NCBI GenBank assembly: GCA_002320935.1
Contig: DCLG01000050.1
Coordinates: 83,120-88,446 of the forward strand
Length of the DNA: 5,327 nucleotides
Source: Pedobacter sp. UBA1654
Lineage (GTDB): Bacteria > Bacteroidota > Bacteroidia > Sphingobacteriales > Sphingobacteriaceae
Direction of reading: 5' to 3'
The translations under genes and the position numbers were made by a program. This document shows, piece after piece, positions 1 to 4,906 of this stretch (the first letter of the stretch is position 1; each line of letters opens with the position of its first letter). Below the pieces are notes generated by a model. The model saw only the letters and a list, made by a program, of their open reading frames with translations, made no database searches and had not been told where the DNA came from.

Positions 1-2
1 AA

Positions 3-15
3 ATACACGGTGTAT
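3..15. repeat. Short near-palindrome beyond the OmpA-like gene
   Basis: ATACAC and GTGTAT flank a single central G, and seven T residues follow on the plus strand at 22-28. It lies 29 bases beyond the stop of the minus-strand OmpA-family gene. Because the centre is one base, a folded RNA would keep only about four pairs, and the T run is separated from the arms by a C-rich stretch. It could be a weak terminator of a plus-strand gene outside the window, or a protein-binding dyad. The rest of 1-44 shows nothing else. Confidence 0.2.
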
Positions 16-44
16 CTCCCCTTTTTTTATGGACTAAAAGTATG

Positions 45-578
45 TTATTGCGCTACTTTGATCTCAACACGGCGATTTAAGGCTCTGCCTTCTTCGTTAG
101 TGTTTGACGAAACCGGTTTTGACTCACCGAAACCTTTAATACTGAAGTTGTCTGCACTGAAACCAGCATTTACCAGGTAAGATTTTACCGAGTTTGCTCT
201 GTCTACAGATAACGACATGTTGTGCTCAGGAGAACCTTCTGCGGAGGAGTGACCATTCAATACAAATTTGACTGAAGGATCTTTCTTCATTTCCGCTACA
301 GCTTTGTCCAGGATCGAGAATGAAGATGTTTTCAGTACTGCCGAGTTGAACTCAAACAGGATGTTGTCGAAGTTATAGTTTGGTTTAGCAACCGGCTCTT
401 CTTTAGCTGGCTCGGGTGTTCTTTCAGGTTCTGGTGCAGGCTTAGGGGCAGGTGTTTCTGTTTGTTTAACTACCGGAGCAGGCGTGGTGGTTGCCATTTT
501 CTTCGCTTTACACGAGTACATAGTAACTGTTAAAACGCCCAGTGCTACAGGCAGGAAGTACATTCTTAATTTGTTCAT
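45..578 (-). CDS. OmpA-family (Pal-like) peptidoglycan-associated lipoprotein
   Basis: A 177-residue envelope protein, probably anchored in the outer membrane by lipid and contacting peptidoglycan. Residues 1-22 look like a signal peptide: K/R near the start, a hydrophobic core, then MYSC with Cys23 as the likely lipidated residue. The lipobox is not canonical because of the Tyr at -2. Residues 32-66 form a Pro/Glu/Lys-rich linker that could span the periplasm. Residues 68-177 form an OmpA C-terminal domain: an NILFEFNSAVL strand, NGHSSAEG (108-115), NMSLSVDRANSV (120-131) and a final GRALNRRVEI (164-173). The Arg that binds diaminopimelate in the family matches Arg127, but the usual Asp of the GHTD motif is Ser112. 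The start gives a complete signal peptide; Met6 is a less likely alternative. The gene is monocistronic in view and transcribed divergently from 772. Its partner is unknown, so the exact role (Pal, OmpA-like structural or motility-associated) is open. Confidence 0.88.
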   Translation of the reverse strand: MNKLRMYFLPVALGVLTVTMYSCKAKKMATTTPAPVVKQTETPAPKPAPEPERTPEPAKEEPVAKPNYNFDNILFEFNSAVLKTSSFSILDKAVAEMKKDPSVKFVLNGHSSAEGSPEHNMSLSVDRANSVKSYLVNAGFSADNFSIKGFGESKPVSSNTNEEGRALNRRVEIKVAQ

Positions 579-771
579 AAGATTTATTGGTCTAATTGCT
601 ATTTATCTTAGCGGTTATCATTTGCGGCTTAAATCTAAAATAATATAATAAATAACGCAATTATTCTTTGTAAACGTATGTCGTTTGCTACTGAAGCCAC
701 GTCGCTGATTGTTGTGGAAATCCCGATGCTTGATTTTTTACTTATATTCAGCCTTAAATATGTTTTAATTT
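579..771. promoter_or_regulatory. AT-rich divergent intergenic region
   Basis: This 193-base spacer separates the divergent starts at 578 (minus) and 772 (plus), so it should carry promoters for both. On the minus strand, TATTTTAG at 642-635 matches seven of eight positions of the Bacteroidota -7 element TAnnTTTG, with a TTG at 660-658 but a short 15-base spacer. On the plus strand, TATGTTTT at 759-766 also matches seven of eight, but lies so close to the ATG that it would give an almost leaderless transcript, and no well-spaced TTG precedes it. A small dyad, AAACG-TATGT-CGTTT (672-686), could be an operator. None of these is strong. I see no small gene or structured RNA here. Confidence 0.35.
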
Positions 772-1344
772 ATGTCATCACACCATATCATCAGAGAGAA
801 GCAGGAACCTGCGTTATATATTCACAAATTAGGTGATTTCAATGAAGAATACCTTGGGCAAATGTTGGAATGGAGCCCGACACTAATCGTCAACTCTTCA
901 GAATATGAGAAAGTTATAAGCCTTGGATTGAAGGTAGACGTAGTGCTGAATCCCTCGACCAGACAACATTATCAGGAGCATACGCGACTTATCGAAAAGA
1001 TGAAAGCTGACGTTCTTGAGGTATTGGAATTCCTGATCGAAGAAGGTTATCAAGCGGTGAATATTATAGATCAGGAGGGGCAGTTATCAGACCTGATCGA
1101 CTATATGCCAGATATTACCATCGTGATATTTACTTCAAATACTAAAAACTATGCGATAAAATCAGGGTTTAAAGTATGGAAGCCTAAAGGTACGGAGTTT
1201 AAAATCCCGTTAACCAACTACTTCGAAGCCACCAACCTCGTACCGAACGAGAAGGAGCGTTTTGAGGTGAGTAAAGATGGCTTTATTGAATTTATTTTTG
1301 CTGGTACTTATTTGTTTTTGAGGGAATACTATGATCCTACTTAA
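772..1344 (+). CDS. Thiamine pyrophosphokinase-like protein lacking catalytic motifs
   Basis: A 190-residue, probably cytoplasmic protein. From memory, its framework resembles Bacteroidota thiamine pyrophosphokinases (TPK), which pyrophosphorylate thiamine to TPP: the SSHHIIREKQEPAL opening (2-15), LLEWSP-like MLEWSPTLIV (31-40), LGLKVDVVL (51-59), EFLIEEGYQAVNII (86-99), KVWKPKGTEFKIPL (134-147) and the terminal DGFIEF...LFLREYYD (169-188). The active site is missing. GDFD/S after the VDVVL strand is NPST (60-63), the Asp-rich DKTD segment is KADVLEV (78-84), the TGxRxDHT region is QEGQLSD (101-107), and the C-terminal GSSN substrate loop is not visible. It is also somewhat shorter than the enzymes I recall (over 200 residues). 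It is therefore more likely a degenerate or repurposed paralogue than a working kinase. No disruption of the frame is seen. Its last 14 bases overlap the GNAT gene, so the two are probably co-translated. A hypothetical protein of another fold remains possible. Confidence 0.6.
   Translation: MSSHHIIREKQEPALYIHKLGDFNEEYLGQMLEWSPTLIVNSSEYEKVISLGLKVDVVLNPSTRQHYQEHTRLIEKMKADVLEVLEFLIEEGYQAVNIIDQEGQLSDLIDYMPDITIVIFTSNTKNYAIKSGFKVWKPKGTEFKIPLTNYFEATNLVPNEKERFEVSKDGFIEFIFAGTYLFLREYYDPT
1320..1325 (+). promoter_or_regulatory. Shine-Dalgarno-like site of the GNAT gene
   Basis: GAGGGA ends five bases before the ATG at 1331 and lies inside the end of the upstream TPK-like gene. It is one of the few purine-rich sites at a proper distance in this window. 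It supports the ATG at 1331 as the start and hence the 14-base overlap of the two genes. Confidence 0.5.
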
Positions 1345-1828
1345 GAAAGCTACGGAGGCCGACTTGCCGGTAATTCAGGAGATTGCAAAGGTGACCTGGG
1401 GACCAACGTATGTACACATAATAGGCCAGGAGCAGGTCGACTACATGTTAGACAAAACCTATACTTTGACTGCGCTTCAGGAGCAGTTGGCTCAGGGGCA
1501 TCAATTTCTTATCGCCACAGAAGGTTCAAAGCAGCTGGGTTTCGCGTCTTATTCCAGGAATGAAGGCGATGCTTTTCACCTGCATAAGCTTTACGTACTG
1601 CCGGAAGCCCATGGACGCGGGCTGGGGAAACTCCTGATGAACGAGATTGTGAGCCGGGTTCGTGCTGAAAATGGCCGACAACTTCGACTTAACGTAAACA
1701 GGTTTAATAACGCCAAGGATTTCTATGAGCGTGCGGGGTTTAAAATAAAAGAATCCGTTGACAATGACATTGGCAACGGATTCTTTATGAATGATTATAT
1801 AATGGAAAAGACTATCGAACCAGCTTAG
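1331..1828 (+). CDS. GNAT family N-acetyltransferase
   Basis: A 165-residue cytoplasmic acetyltransferase expected to move the acetyl group of acetyl-CoA to an amine; the substrate cannot be read from the sequence. The fold is complete: the opening ILLKKATEADLPVIQEIA (2-19), a central strand FLIATEGSKQLGFASY (59-74), motif A HLHKLYVLPEAHGRGLGKLL (83-102) with the pyrophosphate-binding loop H94-G-R-G-L-G99, and motif B LNVNRFNNAKDFYERAGF (120-137), followed by the IGNGFFMNDYIMEK tail (147-160). Length is normal for a single-domain GNAT. It overlaps the end of the TPK-like gene by 14 bases and is probably translationally coupled to it. Its own end overlaps the convergent M28 peptidase gene by 17 bases (1812-1828). 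Codons for residues about 140-152 form a strong inverted repeat, annotated separately as a terminator-like hairpin. Confidence 0.93.
   Translation: MILLKKATEADLPVIQEIAKVTWGPTYVHIIGQEQVDYMLDKTYTLTALQEQLAQGHQFLIATEGSKQLGFASYSRNEGDAFHLHKLYVLPEAHGRGLGKLLMNEIVSRVRAENGRQLRLNVNRFNNAKDFYERAGFKIKESVDNDIGNGFFMNDYIMEKTIEPA
1748..1786 (-). terminator. Intrinsic terminator of the M28 gene, inside the GNAT coding sequence
   Basis: Thirteen bases at 1748-1760 pair perfectly with 1774-1786 (core GAATCCGTTG / CAACGGATTC). After one A/G mismatch, four more pairs (CAAT / ATTG) close on a GAC loop. On the minus strand the stem runs straight into TTTTATTTTA (1750-1741), the layout of a rho-independent terminator, and the stem begins 25 bases after the M28 stop codon. 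On the plus strand the following T tract is shorter and is soon broken (TTCTTTATGAATG), so the minus direction is favoured. The GNAT and M28 genes overlap, leaving no intergenic room for a terminator, which explains the unusual location. The structure is read directly from the bases; termination itself is inferred. Confidence 0.65.
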
Positions 1829-3128
1829 GAATTCTGCTTGGTGTATCGCTGCCTTTAACAATGGTTATCGCGCTTTTAGCAATTGCTTTAATAGTAGATA
1901 AGATGTTGTCGATATCCATGGAGCTATACTCGTCTTTTACGGTGTGATAAAGCTTATCAATGTCAATCTGATCGGTACTGATGGTGTGCGCCGGTACGCC
2001 TAGTGCAGCCAGTGTAGCATTGTCACTGCGGTAGAATAGATTTTGCTCTGTATATGGATCCGGGTGGAAGGTAAATTCCGTTCCACTCAGGTTTTTCTGC
2101 AGGATCTTTCCAAAGTCTGATCTTTCATAACCCGTGATGAAAGCTGCATTCTTTCCGAATTTACTTTCCTTACCAATCATTTCTATGTTAAACATTGCTA
2201 CAACGTCATCAGGGTTGAGTTGTTCGGAGAAATACTTTGCACCGAAGCCGCCAATTTCCTCAGCTGTAAAGGCAACAAAGATAAGTGTGCGCTCATTGTT
2301 ATTAAGCTTTTTATAGTACTTCGCCAGCGCAATCATTGCTGTAGTTCCTGAAGCGTCATCATCAGCGCCGTTTGCGATGCTATCACCTTCAACAGGTTTC
2401 ACAATGCCCAGGTGGTCGTAGTGGCCTGAAAATACCACAAGCTCTTTGGCTTTTGACTTCCCGGGAATCATACCTGCGACGTTGAATAAAGGCAGCTTGG
2501 ATACTTCATTTTTGATGGTTGCCTTGAACTGGCTTGCTGCAGTATCATTGGTAAGTACAAATACCAATCCTGAAGGATTTGTGGCATTAAGATCTTTCTC
2601 ATCTACCATGGCGCCGCCCTTAAATGCATCTTTTACGCGGTTAAAGTCTTTCTCCATTTTTGGATCTACCAGCACCAGCTGTTGTTTCTTGCTCCTTGAA
2701 AGTGCGCGGTACTGTGGAATAAAGTCTTTAGAGGGATCTAGTCTGATCCAGCTTCCCGTTGCGTTGTTATCAAAAGAGAGCACTTCACTTGTACTTCCTG
2801 CAACCAGGATTTTTTCCGGGGCCACAGTTGTTCCATTCAGGTTAACCTCAACAGCAGATGCTGCAACCCTGTATTTAAAAAAGCTCTGTCTGAAACCTGT
2901 GGCACCTTCCAGGGGCTTCAAGCCTATTGACTTAAATTCCTTTTCGATGAAACTTGCAGCTTTATCAATTCCCGGTGTGAAAGTTCCACGGCCTTCCATT
3001 TCATCACTGCTCAAGGTTTTAATCAGTCGGTCTACATATTCCCTGGTGATGATCTTATCAATGTGCTGTGCATTTACCTGCCCTGAAATGAGCAAGCATA
3101 TAAAGGCGTAAAAGAGTTTGTTCTTCAT
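1812..3128 (-). CDS. Exported M28 family zinc metallopeptidase
   Basis: A 438-residue exported peptidase, probably an aminopeptidase of the Zn-dependent M28 family. Residues 1-20 are a signal peptide (MKNK, then a hydrophobic stretch, with VNA|Q as a type I cleavage site), so it should act in the periplasm or outside the cell. SSDEMEGRGTF (40-50) is typical of M28 N-termini. The metal site is visible in order: His236 in SGHYDHLG, Asp257 in GADDDASG, Glu290 (general base) and Glu291 in FTAEEIGGFG, Glu316 in NIEMIGK, and His395 in LYHTVKDEYSSMD. Position 316 is normally Asp in the family, so the Glu here is a notable substitution. Residues about 90-225 form a region between the N-terminus and the catalytic core that I cannot assign to a domain. 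The gene starts 20 bases after the DUF4407 stop, suggesting one transcript. Its 3' end overlaps the GNAT gene by 17 bases. The natural substrate is unknown. Confidence 0.92.
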   Translation of the reverse strand: MKNKLFYAFICLLISGQVNAQHIDKIITREYVDRLIKTLSSDEMEGRGTFTPGIDKAASFIEKEFKSIGLKPLEGATGFRQSFFKYRVAASAVEVNLNGTTVAPEKILVAGSTSEVLSFDNNATGSWIRLDPSKDFIPQYRALSRSKKQQLVLVDPKMEKDFNRVKDAFKGGAMVDEKDLNATNPSGLVFVLTNDTAASQFKATIKNEVSKLPLFNVAGMIPGKSKAKELVVFSGHYDHLGIVKPVEGDSIANGADDDASGTTAMIALAKYYKKLNNNERTLIFVAFTAEEIGGFGAKYFSEQLNPDDVVAMFNIEMIGKESKFGKNAAFITGYERSDFGKILQKNLSGTEFTFHPDPYTEQNLFYRSDNATLAALGVPAHTISTDQIDIDKLYHTVKDEYSSMDIDNILSTIKAIAKSAITIVKGSDTPSRIPKLVR

Positions 3129-3148
3129 TATCTTAATTTTGGGTCAAA

Positions 3149-4240
3149 TTAGTAATTATCTTCTTTAAGCCTCAACTTTTTCTGCTCGATACTGGTATTT
3201 ACACGGGTATCATGTACACCGTCTACAACCTCAACTTCATAGTCCCGGTCTTTTTCTGCAGCATAAACCTCAGTGTTTTCACGGTACTCAATGGATTTGT
3301 CGTAAGGGCCGATACTACTCATCATTTTTACGAATACCGGCAGGCATTCAAAGAAGATAAACAATAGTCCGATAAAGGTTACCGCTCGGGCGGTGCTTTC
3401 ATCTGGACTGCCGTTCGGATTAAAGCTTAGCTGTCCAAGTGCCCAGTTACGATCTGCAAAGCCCGCCATGCTGGCCAGGCTGTCGAGCTGTTTACCAGTA
3501 TAGATGCTTTCAGCAAACATCCCATCAAATTCCTTCCTTGTAGCTACAAATGCTTCCTGCTGCCTGATGCTGGCATTCAGGGTGTCGAGGTTTTGCTGCC
3601 GTTGCAGCAGTTCCGCTTCTTTCCTTTTTGCATAAGGGCCATAACCCATCACACCTGATGTTTCCGTAGTTTTATTGCCGAAGATTTCATAATTGAGCTT
3701 CTGCCGGTCGGCTTTTATTGCGCTAGCTAAGGAATCACGTTCGATACGGCTGGCATTAAGCTTTGCAAGCTCTAATCCGTACTTGTTGTTAAAAGCTGCG
3801 TTTAGCGTATCGATCCTGTTGCGCTGGTTGTTCAGGTAACTTACTTTGAGCCGTTCACGAATTTCTTTGTCGAAAATTTTAAGTTCCAGTGGGCGTGAAA
3901 TTACGATGCCGATCATTATGGCTAGTAAAATTCTTGGTGTGGCTTGCAGGATCTGCTTCCAAACGGAAGCATTCTTGTTGATGCTTGCTACGATATACCG
4001 GTCCATGTTAAAAATTGCCAGCCCCCAGATGATGCCGAAGAGTATTGCAAATACAATGGCAAATGGATCGCCTTTAAAGACGAAGTACATGGCATAGCCG
4101 CCAGAGAGGGCCGCAAAAAGCCCGGTGAAGAAAATGGTGGCACCAATCCCGACGTACTTGTTCTGTTCTGTAGGATGTTTTTTCAGGGTATCCAGATGCA
4201 CACCCGAGCAAAACCAAAAGAATTGGTCAACTGAATTCAT
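3149..4240 (-). CDS. DUF4407 domain-containing inner membrane protein
   Basis: A 363-residue membrane protein matching the DUF4407 family, whose function is not known to me. I place four membrane helices at about 30-54, 60-77, 101-116 and 285-306. Family-like signatures are the FWFCSG opening (8-13), FNMDRYIV (77-84) after helix 2, and ISRPLELKIF (114-123) leaving helix 3. Between helices 3 and 4, about 165 residues rich in Glu, Lys, Arg, Gln and Leu probably form a helical coiled-coil domain on one side of the membrane, most likely the periplasm; it contains a Gly-rich break GVMGYGPYAKRKE (196-208). The charged C-terminal tail (about 307-363) would then be cytoplasmic. The start is the only ATG that keeps the FWFCSG segment, and no clear Shine-Dalgarno site precedes it. 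It is first in a probable two-gene unit with the M28 peptidase and divergent from the rhodanese pair. Confidence 0.87.
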   Translation of the reverse strand: MNSVDQFFWFCSGVHLDTLKKHPTEQNKYVGIGATIFFTGLFAALSGGYAMYFVFKGDPFAIVFAILFGIIWGLAIFNMDRYIVASINKNASVWKQILQATPRILLAIMIGIVISRPLELKIFDKEIRERLKVSYLNNQRNRIDTLNAAFNNKYGLELAKLNASRIERDSLASAIKADRQKLNYEIFGNKTTETSGVMGYGPYAKRKEAELLQRQQNLDTLNASIRQQEAFVATRKEFDGMFAESIYTGKQLDSLASMAGFADRNWALGQLSFNPNGSPDESTARAVTFIGLLFIFFECLPVFVKMMSSIGPYDKSIEYRENTEVYAAEKDRDYEVEVVDGVHDTRVNTSIEQKKLRLKEDNY

Positions 4241-4388
4241 ATTTTCAGGGAGTTAATATAGCTGACTATTAAACGCCTGTCAGGCAGGGATGTTACAGAA
4301 AAGCGTACGATTAATTTTACCGGAGGCTGGCGCTTTGCCTTTAAATGTGTATTGTATTAATTGCTTATCTTTGAGAAAATTTAAGACC
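4241..4388. promoter_or_regulatory. Divergent intergenic region with a short dyad
   Basis: This 148-base spacer lies between the DUF4407 start (4240, minus) and the rhodanese start (4389, plus). GCCTG-T-CAGGC at 4275-4285 is a compact 11-base palindrome about 35 bases upstream of the DUF4407 ATG, in a position suited to an operator. I could not find a convincing TAnnTTTG element for the minus-strand gene. The plus-strand promoter is listed separately. An in-frame ATG at 4290 could in principle extend the rhodanese by 33 residues, but it lies upstream of that promoter. Confidence 0.35.
4345..4373 (+). promoter_or_regulatory. Bacteroidota-type promoter of the rhodanese gene
   Basis: TATCTTTG at 4366-4373 is a perfect match to the -7 element TAnnTTTG used by the Bacteroidota primary sigma factor. 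The expected upstream TTG is poor: ATG at 4345-4347 is correctly placed with an 18-base spacer and matches two of three bases. Transcription would begin at about 4378-4381, giving a leader of only about 8-11 bases before the ATG at 4389. This placement decides the start codon of the rhodanese. Confidence 0.6.
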
Positions 4389-4703
4389 ATGAAAGAAGTA
4401 ACCGTACAAGAGCTTAAACAGAAGATGGATAACAACGAAGATTTTCAGCTGATCGACGTTAGAGAAACTTTCGAATATGAAACATCCAATCTGAATGGGG
4501 AGAATATTCCTTTGGGCGGCATTTTAATAGAAGCAGATAAGGTTGCGACAGACAAACCCGTGATCATTCAGTGCAGAAGTGGCAAACGTAGTGCCGCTGC
4601 GGTAATGCAATTGGAACAATTAGGATTTACCAATCTCTATAACCTTAAGGGCGGTATTTTAGCCTGGCAAGAAGCATTTGATCCTAATATGCCAGTATAC
4701 TAA
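4389..4703 (+). CDS. Single-domain rhodanese-like sulfurtransferase
   Basis: A 104-residue cytoplasmic protein of the GlpE/PspE-like single-domain rhodanese type. Such proteins carry sulfur as a persulfide on a catalytic Cys and pass it to cyanide in vitro or to thiol acceptors in the cell. The fold is complete: TVQELKQKM (5-13), the LIDVRETFEYE strand and loop (21-31), then the active-site loop C62-R-S-G-K-R-S68, ending in LYNLKGGILAWQEA (83-96), the usual C-terminal signature. The six-residue loop length fits sulfur rather than phosphate chemistry. I chose the ATG at 4389 because it opens the domain correctly and lies just after a perfect -7 element; the earlier in-frame ATG at 4290 would add 33 residues without domain character. 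There is no signal peptide. The next gene starts two bases after the stop. The physiological sulfur acceptor cannot be inferred. Confidence 0.92.
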   Translation: MKEVTVQELKQKMDNNEDFQLIDVRETFEYETSNLNGENIPLGGILIEADKVATDKPVIIQCRSGKRSAAAVMQLEQLGFTNLYNLKGGILAWQEAFDPNMPVY

Positions 4704-4705
4704 TC

Positions 4706-4906
4706 ATGAAGAAACAAATTGCTTATAACGTTTTTTTCTATCTGGGGATCTTTGTTTCCATTATAGGTCTGAAATGGGCCTGGGAAATACAGAATCTGCC
4801 GGCGGTGGGATTGTTCCTGGTTTCGGGCATATTCTTTATTTACCTGAAGATAAAGCTGATCAGAGATCTGCGACAAACCATTAAGAACCGAACAAGTCAG
4901 CGTTAA
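4706..4906 (+). CDS. Small two-helix membrane protein, possibly DUF6358
   Basis: A 66-residue protein with two hydrophobic helices at about 8-23 and 30-48, joined by a short polar turn (WAWEIQN, 24-30), and a strongly basic C-terminal tail (KLIRDLRQTIKNR, 50-62) that should stay in the cytoplasm by the positive-inside rule. It resembles the small Bacteroidota family I recall as DUF6358, but that assignment is from memory and tentative. No function is known to me. It begins two bases after the rhodanese stop, so it is almost certainly co-transcribed and may be coupled to it. This context, together with its coherent membrane topology, is the main reason to accept it as real. Its last 26 bases overlap the end of the convergent epimerase gene. 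Confidence 0.75.
   Translation: MKKQIAYNVFFYLGIFVSIIGLKWAWEIQNLPAVGLFLVSGIFFIYLKIKLIRDLRQTIKNRTSQR

Noticed and set aside
1526..1861. A 111-codon open frame on the minus strand, antisense to the GNAT gene
   Set aside because: The opposite strand encodes complete GNAT motifs A and B; the antisense product has no family features and would cross the end of the M28 gene.
1878..1887. AGCAATTGCT, a 10-base perfect palindrome in the M28 gene
   Set aside because: It has no loop, flanking pairing or T tract, lies inside coding sequence, and is short enough to be chance.
2446..3111. A 221-codon open frame on the plus strand, antisense to the M28 gene
   Set aside because: It lies wholly inside a gene with signal peptide and catalytic motifs on the other strand, has a Ser/Leu-rich composition typical of antisense readings, and shows no recognizable domain.
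3846..4234. Two overlapping plus-strand open frames antisense to the DUF4407 N-terminal half
   Set aside because: They read through the complement of well-formed membrane helices and family motifs and have no independent support.
4290..4388. N-terminal extension of the rhodanese from an upstream in-frame ATG
   Set aside because: These 33 codons contain the perfect -7 element at 4366-4373, do not look like a signal peptide or domain, and single-domain rhodaneses normally begin just before the TVQEL-type segment.
4834..4855. CTTTAT...ATAAAG inverted repeat in the small membrane gene, considered as a terminator for the epimerase
   Set aside because: The stem is AT-rich and short, and no T tract follows on the minus strand.
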